From the NCBI RefSeq assembly GCF_020171525.1, contig NZ_JAIVAI010000004.1:124001-188000 (forward strand): a DNA stretch of 64,000 bases. The letters are read 5' to 3'. How positions within the stretch are numbered: position 1 is the first letter of the stretch; every line of letters starts with the position of its first letter. Below, in pieces: positions 43,627 through 53,677 of this stretch. The notes under the pieces were generated by a model. It made no database searches, had not been told where the DNA came from, and saw only the letters and a program-made list of their open reading frames with translations. Source of the DNA: Halobacillus yeomjeoni (GTDB lineage: Bacteria; Bacillota; Bacilli; Bacillales; Halobacillaceae). The translations under genes were made by a program, and so were the position numbers.

Positions 43627-44343
43627 TTATTGGATGGGTGCTTTATTTGGCGTACCTGCTTTTCGCGGGTACTTCTTGGGTGTTTTTCTGCGCTTTTCAA
43701 TAATGGCGATATTGCGTTCACTTTCTTCTTCCGGAAGCGAGAAGGTATGAATATCCTTCACTTCTCCTCCTACCGTTTGAATCGCGACTTTCGCATCTTC
43801 CAATTCTTCTGCAAGACCCGGCCCTTTCATAGCCATGAAATGACCGCCTTTCGAAGTAAGAGGTAGACAAAGCTCACTTAGAACTGACATTCTGGCGACT
43901 GCTCTCGCCATGACAAGGTCATAACCTTCTCGAAACTTAGCGTTTTTTCCGAAGTTTTCAGCTCTGTCATGATAAAAAGCGACATCATCCAGTCCCAATT
44001 CATGAGCCAGGTGATTCAAAAATGTGATTCTCTTCTTCAAAGAATCCACAATCGTGACTTTCACATGCGGAAAGGCGATTTTAAGCGGTAAACTCGGAAA
44101 TCCAGCTCCCGCTCCTACATCACAAATGCGGAGCGGTTCACTGAAATCAAAGTACATTGCTGCCGTCAGTGAATCATAAAAGTGCTTAAGGTAAACACCT
44201 TCTTGGTCCGTAATCGCAGTCAGGTTCATTTTTTCATTCCATTCGACAAGAATTTCAAAATAACGCTGAAACTGCTGAAGCTGATTGTCGTTTAATTCGA
44301 TACCTTGTTCTTTCAGTGCTTTTAGAAAGGTGTTTGTATCCAT
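43627..44343 (-). CDS. rsmG: 16S rRNA (guanine-527 N7) methyltransferase RsmG
   Basis: Rossmann-fold SAM methyltransferase (GidB), 238 residues. SAM motif [16 protein letters not shown] near 70-85, [11 protein letters not shown] near 99-109, and ARAVARM near 147-153. Loss of this enzyme gives low-level streptomycin resistance in relatives. ATG start; 19 bp after mnmG in the mnmE-mnmG-rsmG cluster. Confidence 0.96.
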   Translation of the reverse strand: MDTNTFLKALKEQGIELNDNQLQQFQRYFEILVEWNEKMNLTAITDQEGVYLKHFYDSLTAAMYFDFSEPLRICDVGAGAGFPSLPLKIAFPHVKVTIVDSLKKRITFLNHLAHELGLDDVAFYHDRAENFGKNAKFREGYDLVMARAVARMSVLSELCLPLTSKGGHFMAMKGPGLAEELEDAKVAIQTVGGEVKDIHTFSLPEEESERNIAIIEKRRKTPKKYPRKAGTPNKAPIQ

Positions 44344-44361
44344 AAGTCCATCCTTTCGTTA

Positions 44362-46251
44362 TTATTCACCAGACACGCGGGCGATATTTCCTTGTTCAAT
44401 ATACACAAGAAGAATAGAAACGTCCGCCGGGTTGACTCCTGAAACACGAGAAGCTTGTCCTACTGATAGTGGACGAACATTTTTCAATCGATCACGTGCC
44501 TCTGTAGCCAAACCATGAATCGCATCATAATCGATGTCTTCCGGAATCTTCTTATTCTCCATTTTCTTCATACGATCGATTTGCTCCAGAGCTTTCTTGA
44601 TATAACCGCTGTATTTCACTTGAATCTCCACTTGCTCTTTTACATCTGCAGGAAGATTCACGTCACTAGGAGTCAGCTTTTCAATATGCTCATATTTCAT
44701 TTCTGGACGTTTCAGCAGGTCGATGGCACGGATTGCATCTTTAAGTTTCGATCCACCCGCTTCTTCGATGACCGCCTGTACTTCATCGGTTTCTTTAAGA
44801 ATGACTTTATCTATGCGTTTTTTCTCTTCTTCAATCAACCGTTTTTTCTCCTTGAATCGCTCGTATCGATCTTCAGGAATCAACCCAAGGTTATAACCGA
44901 TTTCGGTCAATCTCAAATCAGCGTTGTCGTGTCTGAGCATCAAACGGAATTCAGCACGAGATGTCAGCAAACGGTATGGTTCCCCTGTACCTTTTGTAAC
45001 AAGGTCATCAATCATGACTCCGATATACCCTTGTGAACGGTCAAGGACAAGAGTTTCAAGGTCAAGTGCCTTGGCAGCAGCGTTAATTCCTGCCATCAGC
45101 CCCTGACCGGCTGCTTCTTCATAACCAGAAGTTCCGTTCAACTGACCCGCGGTAAACAATCCTGAAATCTTCTTCGTTTCAAGGGTCGGCCAGAGCTGGG
45201 TAGGCACGATTGAATCGTATTCGATAGCATAACCCGCCCGCATGATTTCTGCATTCTCAAGGCCTGGGACCGTCTTCATCATTTCATTTTGGACATATTC
45301 AGGCAGTGAAGTAGAAAGACCTTGTACGTAAACTTCCTCTGTGTCTCGACCTTCTGGCTCGAGGAAAATTTGGTGACGCGGTTTATCGTTGAATCGGACA
45401 ATCTTATCTTCAATGGAAGGGCAATAACGAGGCCCTGTCCCTTTAATTGCACCTGAATACATAGCTGACAATCCTAAGTTGTCATTGATGATCTTATGCG
45501 TCTCCTCGTTTGTGTAAGTCAGCCAGCATGGAATCTGATCGGTAATGAATTCCGTAGTTTCATAAGAGAATGACCGGGGCTCCTCTTCTCCTGGTTGAAT
45601 CTCGGTTTTCGAATAGTCAATCGTATGACTGTTCACACGCATAGGTGTACCAGTCTTGAATCGAACCATGTCGATGCCGAGTTCCTCCAACTGCTCTGAA
45701 AGTGAAACGGTTGAGCGTTGGTTATTCGGGCCGCTTTCATATGAAAGGTCACCGATAATCACGCGGCCACGCATGAATGTCCCTGTCGTGACGATGACAG
45801 TCGGAGCATAATACGCAGCTTTTGTCTCCGTAACGACTCCTTTGATTTCATCATCTTCAACAATCAAGCTGTCGACCATCGCTTGACGAAGCGTTAAATT
45901 CTCTTGGTTTTCCAGGATACGTTTCATCTCTTTAATATATAAAGGTTTGTCGGCTTGTGCTCTTAATGCACGTACGGCCGGTCCTTTACGAGTGTTAAGC
46001 AGACGCATTTGGATATGCGTTTTATCAATGACTTTCCCCATTGCACCGCCTAGTGCATCCACTTCACGGACAACGATTCCTTTTGCCGGTCCTCCGATTG
46101 ACGGGTTACACGGCATAAACGCAACCAGGTCAAGGTTAAGAGTCAACATCAAGGTTTTCGCACCTCTTCTTGCTGCAGCTAACCCAGCTTCAACCCCTGC
46201 ATGACCGGCACCAACTACAATAACGTCATAATGCCCTGCATCATATGTCAT
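44362..46251 (-). CDS. mnmG: tRNA uridine-34 carboxymethylaminomethyl enzyme MnmG (GidA)
   Basis: FAD protein that with MnmE modifies the wobble uridine of several tRNAs. 629 residues: FAD motif [17 protein letters not shown] (12-28), conserved CNPSIGG near 49-55, [12 protein letters not shown] near 82-93, and a C-terminal helical domain that contacts MnmE. ATG start, 23 bp after mnmE. No oddity. Confidence 0.97.
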   Translation of the reverse strand: MTYDAGHYDVIVVGAGHAGVEAGLAAARRGAKTLMLTLNLDLVAFMPCNPSIGGPAKGIVVREVDALGGAMGKVIDKTHIQMRLLNTRKGPAVRALRAQADKPLYIKEMKRILENQENLTLRQAMVDSLIVEDDEIKGVVTETKAAYYAPTVIVTTGTFMRGRVIIGDLSYESGPNNQRSTVSLSEQLEELGIDMVRFKTGTPMRVNSHTIDYSKTEIQPGEEEPRSFSYETTEFITDQIPCWLTYTNEETHKIINDNLGLSAMYSGAIKGTGPRYCPSIEDKIVRFNDKPRHQIFLEPEGRDTEEVYVQGLSTSLPEYVQNEMMKTVPGLENAEIMRAGYAIEYDSIVPTQLWPTLETKKISGLFTAGQLNGTSGYEEAAGQGLMAGINAAAKALDLETLVLDRSQGYIGVMIDDLVTKGTGEPYRLLTSRAEFRLMLRHDNADLRLTEIGYNLGLIPEDRYERFKEKKRLIEEEKKRIDKVILKETDEVQAVIEEAGGSKLKDAIRAIDLLKRPEMKYEHIEKLTPSDVNLPADVKEQVEIQVKYSGYIKKALEQIDRMKKMENKKIPEDIDYDAIHGLATEARDRLKNVRPLSVGQASRVSGVNPADVSILLVYIEQGNIARVSGE

Positions 46252-46274
46252 TTGGTTGTCTCTCCTTTTTAATG

Positions 46275-47651
46275 TTATTTCCCTAAGCAGAATTGTGAAA
46301 ACAATTGATCAATTAAGCTTTCATGGACCGTGTCCCCAACAATTTCTCCGAGGATCTCCCAGGTACGAGTCACGTCGATTTGTACCACATCTAAAGGTAC
46401 ACCCATTTCCATACCGTTTTGAGCATCCTCCAGAGCTTGTTTCGCTTGCTTGAGCAATTGCACATGGCGAACGTTGGATACATAGGTCATATCCCCACTG
46501 TCCAGTTCCCCTTCAAAGAATGTATTGGCTATCGCTTCTTCCAGCTGATCGATCCCTTCTTCTTTTACTAGTGCAGTGGAAATGACCGGATGATCGCCTG
46601 CCAATTCTTTGACTCGCTCTATATCTAACTTTGGCTCTAAATCCATTTTGTTTACAATTACGATGACATTCATGTCTGAAATGGCTTCAAACAGCTTCTC
46701 ATCCTCATCGTTCAATTCATCCCCATAGTTTAACACAAATAAAATCAGGTCAGCTTCTTTTAAAACTTGACGAGATCGCTCGACACCTATTTTTTCAACG
46801 ATATCTTCTGTTTCCCTGATTCCGGCTGTATCGATCAGACGCAAAGGTACTCCTCTGACATTCACATATTCCTCGATGACGTCTCGAGTAGTTCCTGGAA
46901 TTTCAGTAACAATCGCTTTATTCTCATGGACAAGGGCGTTCATCAATGAGGATTTCCCGACGTTCGGCCGCCCAATAATGGCTGTACCTAATCCTTCTCT
47001 GAGAATTTTACCTTGGCGGGCAGTTTCCAACAGCTTTGTCACTTCTTCATGGACTTCTCTTGTTTTTTCTTTCATCATTTCATGCGACATTTCTTCTACA
47101 TCATCGTATTCGGGATAATCGATATTCACTTCTACGTGAGCAAGCGTCTCCAATAACTTTTGACGGAGCTCTTGAATCAATTTCGACAAACGACCATCCA
47201 TTTGCTTCAAAGCGACATTCATTGCACGGTCTGTTTTGGCCCGGATCAAATCCATTACAGCTTCAGCTTGTGAAAGGTCGATACGCCCATTCAAGAACGC
47301 TCGTTTTGTAAACTCTCCAGGCTCAGCAAGGCGAGCACCACTGGCAAGCACTATTTCAAGTACACGGTTGACAGACACCAGACCGCCGTGACAATTGATT
47401 TCTACAATATCTTCTCTCGTAAAAGTTTTTGGCGCACGCATGACGGATACCATCACTTCTTCTGCCATTTCACCCGTCTCAGGATCGATGATTTTACCGT
47501 AATGCATCGTATGGGAATCGACTTCATTTAAATCCTTCCCTTGAAAAAGCGCTGCTGAAATCGAGACGGCTTGTGGTCCACTCAATCGTACGATTGCAAT
47601 GGCACCCTCTCCCATAGGGGTTGATATGGCGGTTATTGTATCTGTTTCCAC
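46275..47651 (-). CDS. mnmE: tRNA modification GTPase MnmE
   Basis: 458-residue GTPase (TrmE/ThdF), partner of MnmG. N-terminal tetrahydrofolate-binding domain about 1-120 ([22 protein letters not shown]), helical domain, inserted G domain with [12 protein letters not shown] near 227-238, DTAGIRE near 275, NKMD near 334, and the C-terminal CLGK with the catalytic Cys. ATG start with AGGAGGTGAG. The upstream gap to jag holds DnaA boxes. Confidence 0.97.
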   Translation of the reverse strand: METDTITAISTPMGEGAIAIVRLSGPQAVSISAALFQGKDLNEVDSHTMHYGKIIDPETGEMAEEVMVSVMRAPKTFTREDIVEINCHGGLVSVNRVLEIVLASGARLAEPGEFTKRAFLNGRIDLSQAEAVMDLIRAKTDRAMNVALKQMDGRLSKLIQELRQKLLETLAHVEVNIDYPEYDDVEEMSHEMMKEKTREVHEEVTKLLETARQGKILREGLGTAIIGRPNVGKSSLMNALVHENKAIVTEIPGTTRDVIEEYVNVRGVPLRLIDTAGIRETEDIVEKIGVERSRQVLKEADLILFVLNYGDELNDEDEKLFEAISDMNVIVIVNKMDLEPKLDIERVKELAGDHPVISTALVKEEGIDQLEEAIANTFFEGELDSGDMTYVSNVRHVQLLKQAKQALEDAQNGMEMGVPLDVVQIDVTRTWEILGEIVGDTVHESLIDQLFSQFCLGK

Positions 47652-47687
47652 ACGCGCTCACCTCCTTGATTTTTTTCCATGATTTAT

Positions 47688-47815
47688 TTATCCACATAAA
47701 AAGAAATTTTAGTAGTCACTAACTTATTAGATTACCACACACCCGTGTGTTTTGAAAAGATATCAACATATTTTTTGAATAGATATCTTAAAATCCATTA
47801 TCCACATGTGTATAA
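47688..47815. other. DnaA-box group between mnmE and jag
   Basis: Exact TTATNCACA boxes at 47688-47696 and 47798-47806, and an inverted exact one at 47807-47815 (TGTGTATAA) directly abutting the second. The abutting convergent pair is the same arrangement as at 52012-52029 in oriC. In B. subtilis, as I recall, a DnaA-binding cluster is known at jag; this is the matching place. The rest of the 252-bp gap holds the jag terminator and the mnmE leader. Confidence 0.7.
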
Positions 47816-47852
47816 CTCCTTATTCAATCTTTAAAAGCAAAAGAATTCATGC

Positions 47853-47893
47853 AAAAAAAGTACTTCTATCCAGAAAACCGGATAGAAGTACTT
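47853..47893 (-). terminator. Terminator of the spoIIIJ-jag unit
   Basis: Perfect 14-bp stem AAGTACTTCTATCC/GGATAGAAGTACTT (47858-47871, 47880-47893), 8-nt loop, U-tract from the A-run at 47853-47859. Confidence 0.88.
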
Positions 47894-47903
47894 ATCAAAA
47901 AGC

Positions 47904-48518
47904 TCAAGATGGACGGATCACTACATGTCGACGTGGGTCATTACCATCTGAGTCTGTATTTACTTTTTTATGATTCTGCAAAGCGGTATGAATAATTTTT
48001 CGTTCATACGAAGGCATAGGTTCTAGTCTAACGTCTTTACCGGTTCGGATGGCTTTATCAGCCAGGCGCTGAGCCAGGTTTTCAAGTGTCTCCTTCCGCC
48101 TTTCTCGATAACCTTCAGCATCGAGCATGACGGTGAAATACTGATCAGACTCCCGGTTGACGACTAATTGAGCCAGGTATTGTAAAGCATTAAGGGTTTG
48201 ACCACGTTTGCCAATCAGAATCGCAATTTTTTCTCCTTCTAATTGCATCGCTATATCACGATCTTTGACTACTGATTGGATTGAAACAGGAGCCCCCATT
48301 TGTTCTGCTACTTCTGAGATGAATGATTCGGCATCCTGCACTGGATCTTTTTGAATGGATACTTTTACGATTGCGGGTTTGCTCCCAAATCCGAGAAATC
48401 CTTTTTTTCCTTCATCAATGACATCGATATTCACTTGGTCCTTCGATGTTTGCATTTGTTCTAGTGCTGATTGGACCGCCTCTTCAACTGTATTTCCAGT
48501 AGCAGTTATTTGCTTCAC
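47904..48518 (-). CDS. jag: Jag/KhpB RNA-binding protein
   Basis: 204 residues: Jag N-terminal domain about 1-50 ([12 protein letters not shown]), KH domain about 75-150 with [15 protein letters not shown]3H domain about 150-204 with RPxP-type basic end ([13 protein letters not shown]). Binds RNA; relatives (KhpB, EloR) influence cell elongation and, by name, SpoIIIJ-associated sporulation. Starts within the last four bases of spoIIIJ, so coupled to it. Confidence 0.96.
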   Translation of the reverse strand: MKQITATGNTVEEAVQSALEQMQTSKDQVNIDVIDEGKKGFLGFGSKPAIVKVSIQKDPVQDAESFISEVAEQMGAPVSIQSVVKDRDIAMQLEGEKIAILIGKRGQTLNALQYLAQLVVNRESDQYFTVMLDAEGYRERRKETLENLAQRLADKAIRTGKDVRLEPMPSYERKIIHTALQNHKKVNTDSDGNDPRRHVVIRPS

Positions 48519-49276
48519 TCGCTTGCTCCTCCCGTCGCTTTATCCATCATAGGTTTACGGATGAATATCGTTTGAAGAATCATCACGATGTTACCGACAA
48601 TCCAGTACAACGCAAGTGCTGATGGGAAGAAGAATGCGAATGTACCGATCATAAGCGGCATGATATACAGCATCATTTGCATTTGCGGGTTTTGAGCTGC
48701 TGCTCCGCCTGCCATCATCAACTTTTGCTGAAGGAATGTCGTTCCAGCTGTCAAAATCGCTAGGAATGGATCAGCTGTCCCCAGCTGCAGCCAAAGAAAG
48801 TCATGAGTCTGAATGGCATCCGTTCTCATGATTGCATGATAAAAGCCAATCAAAACAGGCATTTGCACAATAATCGGTAAACAACCTGCTAGTGGATTGA
48901 CCCCGTGCTTTTGGAAAAGCTGCATCGTTTCTTGCTGCAGTTTCTGCTGAGTTTGTGCATCTTTAGATGAATATTTTTCACGCAGCTCTTTTAGTTCAGG
49001 CTGGATGTCCTGCATCGCTTTTGAACTTTTCAATTGTTTAACGTTCAAAGGCAGCAATAGAACACGGATGATGATGGTTACGATGATAATCGCCAAACCA
49101 TAACTTCCACCCGTCAATTCAGCGAAATACAAAAGTGTCTTCGACAATGGGAATACTACATATTCGTTCCAAAATCCTGTGCTATCCTGGGTGATTTCTT
49201 GGTTGACTTCCATACACCCGGATAGGAACGCAAGCACACCTAACATGGCAAGGAGTGCTATAATCTTATTGCGCAA
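48515..49276 (-). CDS. spoIIIJ: Membrane protein insertase SpoIIIJ (YidC/Oxa1)
   Basis: 253 residues: lipoprotein signal with lipobox LSGC (Cys about 21), then five membrane segments of the YidC core, with the conserved hydrophilic-groove Arg in IRVLLLPL, the loop [19 protein letters not shown] and a short basic C-terminus. Inserts proteins in the membrane and is needed for forespore sigma-G activation. TTG start behind AAGGAGGAAGG. Next to rnpA as in other Bacilli. Confidence 0.95.
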   Translation of the reverse strand: MRNKIIALLAMLGVLAFLSGCMEVNQEITQDSTGFWNEYVVFPLSKTLLYFAELTGGSYGLAIIIVTIIIRVLLLPLNVKQLKSSKAMQDIQPELKELREKYSSKDAQTQQKLQQETMQLFQKHGVNPLAGCLPIIVQMPVLIGFYHAIMRTDAIQTHDFLWLQLGTADPFLAILTAGTTFLQQKLMMAGGAAAQNPQMQMMLYIMPLMIGTFAFFFPSALALYWIVGNIVMILQTIFIRKPMMDKATGGASE

Positions 49277-49363
49277 CGTTCCTTCCTCCTTACTGAAACT
49301 CTCTTCACTAATTCTCTACGACTTCTCCTGTTTCCTGCACGGACGAATCGTGAGAATTGACTC

Positions 49364-49711
49364 TTATTTCGTTTTATTCAATAGCTTGGACCTCGATAAA
49401 ACGTGGTTCAAGCTTTTCTTAATTTCATGAAAATTCATTTTGTTGGTTGGTTTTCTAGCAATGATCACAAAATCATAGTCAGGGTGAATCTGGTCTTCAA
49501 GTTCTTTAAAAGCTTGTCTCAAGTAACGCTTCACCTGATTTCGCACTACAGCAGGTCCGATTTTTTTACTGACCGACAATCCAATGCGGAAATGGTTTTG
49601 TTCTTGTTTTTTCAAATAGTAAAGAACCAGTTGACGATTCGCGAAGGACTCACCATGCTGGAACACTTTCTGAAATTCTTCATTTTTTTTGATTCGGTAA
49701 GCTTTCTTCAT
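49364..49711 (-). CDS. rnpA: Ribonuclease P protein component
   Basis: 115-residue basic protein that, with RNase P RNA, matures tRNA 5' ends. Seen: [17 protein letters not shown] at the start and the RNR motif [12 protein letters not shown] near 58-69. ATG start. Lies after rpmH with a weak terminator between. Confidence 0.96.
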   Translation of the reverse strand: MKKAYRIKKNEEFQKVFQHGESFANRQLVLYYLKKQEQNHFRIGLSVSKKIGPAVVRNQVKRYLRQAFKELEDQIHPDYDFVIIARKPTNKMNFHEIKKSLNHVLSRSKLLNKTK

Positions 49712-49750
49712 GTCAAAGATCCACCCTGCTATAAATCTTCATATACTAGA

Positions 49751-49777
49751 AAAAAGACCACTGATTTTTTCAGTGGC
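49751..49777 (-). terminator. Weak terminator between rpmH and rnpA
   Basis: CCACTGA/TCAGTGG (49758-49764, 49770-49776) with a 5-nt loop and a minus-strand U-tract. The 7-bp stem suggests partial read-through, which would set the lower level of rnpA relative to rpmH. Confidence 0.6.
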
Positions 49778-49912
49778 CTATGCTGATAATACTTTTCTTC
49801 CTTTACGACGACGGCGTTGTAGTACTTTACGACCGTTCTTAGTACTCATACGCGCACGAAAGCCGTGTACTTTTTTACGCTTACGATTATTTGGTTGAAA
49901 TGTGCGTTTCAT
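49778..49912 (-). CDS. rpmH: Ribosomal protein L34
   Basis: 44-residue basic 50S protein: begins [18 protein letters not shown] and ends GRKVLSA, the standard bL34 pattern. The start ATG at 49912 follows AGGAGGTG; the long open frame upstream is not coding. It is the first gene left of oriC and diverges from dnaA. Confidence 0.97.
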   Translation of the reverse strand: MKRTFQPNNRKRKKVHGFRARMSTKNGRKVLQRRRRKGRKVLSA

Positions 49913-50230
49913 ATATATACACCTCCTGAGGAAAATTCCATAAATACAGACATTTAAAAGGCAGTCCCGATAATTATAAGCAATGATCACCTTTTCTGTC
50001 AATGTGGTTTTCCATTCTTTAGTTTTTTTAATGTGGAAGTTCCAAAGTTCCCTATGATCCATCCCAGTTATATAACAGATCCTGTTGTAGAACACTTTAA
50101 AAAAATCCTCTATCAATTTACCATTTTTTCGAACGAAATTGCGAACATTCACAGCTTCTGTGTATAATTTTTTCGGGGTCAAACGACTGTCCACATCAAA
50201 TATCGACAAGCTAATCACAAAATATAGTGT

Positions 50231-50435
50231 TGTGGATAGCATCTGTCTACAAGCTGTTGGGATTGTGGATAAGTTCGCAGGAACCATTGCAACTCGTGTT
50301 TTTATCTGGTATTATATTTGTGCTTAACCGTGAATTGATTTTTCCACAGTCAAATGTTTTCCACAGTTTGTGGATAACGTGTGGACATTTATTAACACGG
50401 ATGTTTATTTGATTATGCACAGGATTGTGGACAAT
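50231..50435. other. oriC, upstream DnaA-box region
   Basis: In the 704-bp gap between rpmH and dnaA, exact DnaA boxes occur at 50264-50272 and 50369-50377 (inverted) and 50413-50421, and one-mismatch boxes at 50231-50239, 50340-50348, 50357-50365 and 50427-50435. This corresponds to the upstream part of the bipartite oriC of Bacillus. The dnaA promoter lies among them, so DnaA should repress its own gene. The part 49930-50230 carries the rpmH promoter area; I see no further feature. Confidence 0.88.
50287..50315 (+). promoter_or_regulatory. Promoter of dnaA
   Basis: TTGCAA (50287-50292), 17-bp spacer, TATTAT (50310-50315), flanked by DnaA boxes. It leaves a leader of about 300 nt before the TTG start. 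Confidence 0.65.
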
Positions 50436-50534
50436 GAGATTAACTATCTAGAAAACTATCACTACCAGTATCCAACTCTCCACAAGCTGCTTGTACTCAT
50501 AAAACAAATTACCTTATACAAAATTTATACGAAT

Positions 50535-50587
50535 GCCTTTCGGTCCTTTCGCGCCGTTCGAAAAAGAGAACGAAAGGCTTTTTTGTT
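50535..50587 (+). promoter_or_regulatory. Terminator-like hairpin in the dnaA leader
   Basis: GCCTTTCG (50535-50542) pairs with CGAAAGGC (50571-50578), followed at once by TTTTTTGTTTTCC. It points in the dnaA direction and ends about 30 nt before the start codon. The loop is long (28 nt) but can pair further (CTTTCG/CGAAAAAG). It may attenuate dnaA or stop transcription entering from the origin. Confidence 0.6.
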
Positions 50588-50616
50588 TTCCATTTCTATC
50601 GAAAGGGGTGAAATGT

Positions 50617-51972
50617 TTGGAGAACATAAATGAACTATGGAATAACACGCTGGAAAAAATTAAAGAGAAAATTAGTAAACCCAGCTTTGAAACGTGGTTA
50701 AAAGCAACAAAAGCAGATTCGTTGAGTGAAAATACACTAACAATCGTAGCTCCAAATGAATTCGCCAGAGACTGGCTTGAAAATCAATACGAAGGGTTGA
50801 TCACAGAAACCTTATATGAAGTGACAGGAGCTGAACTGACAGCTAAATTCATCATTCCAGAGACCAAGGACGATTCCTTGGATGATGTAAAACTTTCTTC
50901 GAAGAAGGTACCGGAAGTTAAAAATAATGGGAACGAAGAATCCCCGCAAAGTATGCTGAATTCTAAATATACATTTGATACTTTCGTTATCGGTTCTGGT
51001 AACCGTTTTGCTCATGCGGCTTCTTTAGCTGTAGCGGAAGCACCGGCTAAAGCTTACAATCCTTTATTCATCTATGGTGGAGTCGGACTCGGTAAAACTC
51101 ACTTGATGCATGCGATCGGCCATTACGTTCTGGATCACAATCCAAACGCGAAAGTGGTTTATTTATCTTCAGAGAAATTCACGAATGAATTCATCAATTC
51201 CATCCGTGACAATAAAGCTGTCAATTTTAGAAATAAATACCGTAGTGTCGACGTTCTTCTTATCGATGACATTCAATTCCTTGCCGGGAAAGAACAGACA
51301 CAGGAAGAATTCTTCCATACATTCAACACATTACACGAAGAGAGTAAGCAAATCGTCATTTCCAGTGACCGACCGCCGAAAGAAATTCCTACTCTGGAAG
51401 ATCGATTGCGTTCACGTTTTGAATGGGGTTTGATTACGGACATCACGCCTCCTGATTTGGAAACAAGAATTGCAATCCTAAGGAAGAAAGCCAAAGCGGA
51501 AGGATTGGATATCCCGAACGAAGTTATGTTGTATATCGCAAACCAAATTGATACCAACATCCGCGAGTTAGAAGGCGCGCTGATCCGAGTTGTCGCTTAC
51601 TCCTCCTTGATCAACCGTGATATTAATGCATCTTTGGCTGCAGAAGCGTTGAAAGATATCATTCCAAGCTCAAAACCGAAAGTGATCACCATTGAAGCGA
51701 TTCAGGAAATGGTTGGTGAAAAGTACAATGTGAGATTAGAAGATTTCCCAGCAAAAAAACGAACGAAATCTGTCGCATTCCCTAGACAAATCGCCATGTA
51801 TTTATCTAGAGAACTCACAGATTTCTCTCTTCCGAAAATCGGAGAAGAATTTGGTGGACGAGATCACACGACCGTTATTCATGCTCACGAAAAAATATCA
51901 AAAATGATTGCTACCGACCAGCAGCTGCAAAAAGAGCTGGACGAAATTAAAGAACAACTGAAAACTCACTAA
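50617..51972 (+). CDS. dnaA: Chromosomal replication initiator DnaA
   Basis: AAA+ protein that binds DnaA boxes and opens oriC. 451 residues from the TTG at 50617 (AAAGGGGTG seven bases before), giving the known start [27 protein letters not shown]; no in-frame ATG fits. Domain I about 1-80, linker about 81-110, AAA+ with Walker A GVGLGKTH near 155 and Walker B LLIDDIQF near 215, and domain IV with the box-binding [11 protein letters not shown] near 420. Flanked on both sides by DnaA boxes. Confidence 0.98.
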   Translation: MENINELWNNTLEKIKEKISKPSFETWLKATKADSLSENTLTIVAPNEFARDWLENQYEGLITETLYEVTGAELTAKFIIPETKDDSLDDVKLSSKKVPEVKNNGNEESPQSMLNSKYTFDTFVIGSGNRFAHAASLAVAEAPAKAYNPLFIYGGVGLGKTHLMHAIGHYVLDHNPNAKVVYLSSEKFTNEFINSIRDNKAVNFRNKYRSVDVLLIDDIQFLAGKEQTQEEFFHTFNTLHEESKQIVISSDRPPKEIPTLEDRLRSRFEWGLITDITPPDLETRIAILRKKAKAEGLDIPNEVMLYIANQIDTNIRELEGALIRVVAYSSLINRDINASLAAEALKDIIPSSKPKVITIEAIQEMVGEKYNVRLEDFPAKKRTKSVAFPRQIAMYLSRELTDFSLPKIGEEFGGRDHTTVIHAHEKISKMIATDQQLQKELDEIKEQLKTH

Positions 51973-52135
51973 GTGGATAATGTGTATAAAAGGTGCACAT
52001 ACATCAACAGATTGTCCACATGTGGATAACCACTCGTGAAAGTTGTCGAATTGCGTTATCCACAAATCCACAGCCCATACTATTACTATTACGACTTTTT
52101 ATAATAAAAATAATTAAATATATGCTTAGTAGGAG
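51972..52135. other. oriC, unwinding region between dnaA and dnaN
   Basis: Exact DnaA boxes at 51981-51989 and 52021-52029 (inverted) and 52056-52064, with near matches at 51972-51980, 52012-52020 and 52064-52072. After the last boxes come a GC-rich CAGCCC (52071-52076), DnaA-trios CTA-TTA-CTA-TTA (52080-52091) and the AT-only stretch about 52096-52130. This is the box, GC-rich, trio, AT-rich order of the B. subtilis basal unwinding system. Confidence 0.9.
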
Positions 52136-52145
52136 GAGTGTATTC

Positions 52146-53285
52146 ATGAAATTTATAATTCAACGGGATCAATTGATTGAGAGTGTCCAAAATGTAATGA
52201 AAGCCATATCTTCAAGAACAACGATTCCAATTTTGACTGGAATGAAAATAGAGGCTACAGCGGAAGGAATAAAACTGACAGGTAGTGACTCAGACATTTC
52301 AATTGAATCTTATATACCTCAAGAAGAAGATGGAATTGTTTATGTAGAAAATATTGAACCAGGTAGTATTGTCTTACAGGCAAAGTATTTCCCTGATATC
52401 GTACGTAAACTTCCTCAAAATACAGTTGAGATTGAAAGTGATAATCACAGGAACGTTACGATTCGCTCTGGAAATGCAGAATTCCATTTGAACGGACAAG
52501 ATCCTGAAGAATACCCTCAGCTTCCACAACTGCATACTGAAAATAGCTTTGAACTTCCGATCGATCTTTTGAAAAATTTGATACGTCAAACTGTTTTTGC
52601 AGTGTCCACATCAGAAACGCGCCCGATTTTAACAGGGGTTCATGTTCGTATGGATAACGGGGAGCTGGAATTCATCGCAACAGACAGCCACCGTCTTGCA
52701 TCAAGAAAAATTCCTATGGAACAACCAGAAGGCAAAGAGCTTCCATCTGTCGTCATTCCTGGTAAAAGTTTGACGGAGTTGAATAAAATCCTTGATGATT
52801 CAGAAGAAACGATTGAAATCAGCGTTACAGAAAATCAAGTTCTTTTCCGTACGAAACACTTATACTTCTTATCGCGGTTACTTGACGGCAATTATCCAGA
52901 GACCTCCCGTTTAATTCCGGAGCAAAGCAAAACGATCGTGAAAATCGATACGAAAGAACTGCTTCAGTCTGTGGATCGTGCATCTCTATTAGCTAAAGAA
53001 AACCGTAACAATGTCGTGCGTTTGATTACGAAAGAAAACAACCACCTTGAAATTACCGGTAACTCTCCAGAAGTCGGTAACGTTGTCGAAGAAGTAACGG
53101 CTGATGACGTAGAAGGGGAAGATCTGAAGATTTCCTTCAGTGCAAAATATATGATGGATGCCTTGAAAGCTGTCGAATATGACCAAGTGAAAGTTGAATT
53201 CACAGGTGCTATGCGGCCATTCCTCATACGCCCCGTTGACGATGAACAGATTTTACAATTGATTCTTCCTGTTCGAACTTATTAA
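52146..53285 (+). CDS. dnaN: DNA polymerase III sliding clamp (beta)
   Basis: Ring-shaped processivity factor, 379 residues in three similar domains, beginning MKFIIQRDQLIESVQNVMKA and ending QLILPVRTY. The ATG at 52146 follows GTAGGAGGAG; the longer open frame upstream crosses oriC and is rejected. A terminator follows, so yaaA-recF are probably partly separate. Confidence 0.98.
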   Translation: MKFIIQRDQLIESVQNVMKAISSRTTIPILTGMKIEATAEGIKLTGSDSDISIESYIPQEEDGIVYVENIEPGSIVLQAKYFPDIVRKLPQNTVEIESDNHRNVTIRSGNAEFHLNGQDPEEYPQLPQLHTENSFELPIDLLKNLIRQTVFAVSTSETRPILTGVHVRMDNGELEFIATDSHRLASRKIPMEQPEGKELPSVVIPGKSLTELNKILDDSEETIEISVTENQVLFRTKHLYFLSRLLDGNYPETSRLIPEQSKTIVKIDTKELLQSVDRASLLAKENRNNVVRLITKENNHLEITGNSPEVGNVVEEVTADDVEGEDLKISFSAKYMMDALKAVEYDQVKVEFTGAMRPFLIRPVDDEQILQLILPVRTY

Positions 53286-53305
53286 TAAGATGTGCCACTG
53301 AAACG

Positions 53306-53350
53306 AAGGTGCTGTTATGGATGACATAATGGCACCTTTTTATCTTTTTG
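53306..53350 (+). terminator. Terminator of dnaN
   Basis: AAGGTGC (53306-53312) pairs with GCACCTT (53332-53338), with inner TTATG/CATAA, followed by TTTTATCTTTTT. Confidence 0.75.
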
Positions 53351-53444
53351 AAAGGAATTGAGGCGGAAAATCGCTTGGACTTTTCTTACACCTATATCTT
53401 TAGTAAAATAGAATAAGGTGAATTCATAAAATAGGGTGAATAAT

Positions 53445-53672
53445 ATGAACGAACGTATTGAAATATCAACAGAATATATTCCATTAGGGCAATTTTTAAA
53501 ACTTGCAAATATTGTCGAATCTGGTGGAATGGTGAAAATTTTTCTCAGCGAGTTTGAAGTGTACGTGAATGGAGAGTTGGAGAACCGCCGTGGACGGAAG
53601 CTTTACCTGGGAGATACGGTGGAAATAGAAGAATTCGGAGCCTTTGAGGTTGTCCGAGAAGAACAGAATTAA
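53445..53672 (+). CDS. yaaA: S4-domain RNA-binding protein YaaA
   Basis: 75 residues from the ATG at 53445 (AGGGTG six bases before). Small S4-type RNA-binding protein with the signature [18 protein letters not shown] and [19 protein letters not shown]. In Bacilli it always lies between dnaN and recF; a role in ribosome assembly is proposed for relatives. Six bases before recF. Confidence 0.92.
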   Translation: MNERIEISTEYIPLGQFLKLANIVESGGMVKIFLSEFEVYVNGELENRRGRKLYLGDTVEIEEFGAFEVVREEQN

Positions 53673-53677
53673 CGCAT

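Noticed and set aside
50370-50633. 87-codon plus-strand frame across the upstream part of oriC
   Set aside because: It is made of DnaA boxes and the leader hairpin, lacks a ribosome binding site and overlaps the start of dnaA in another frame.
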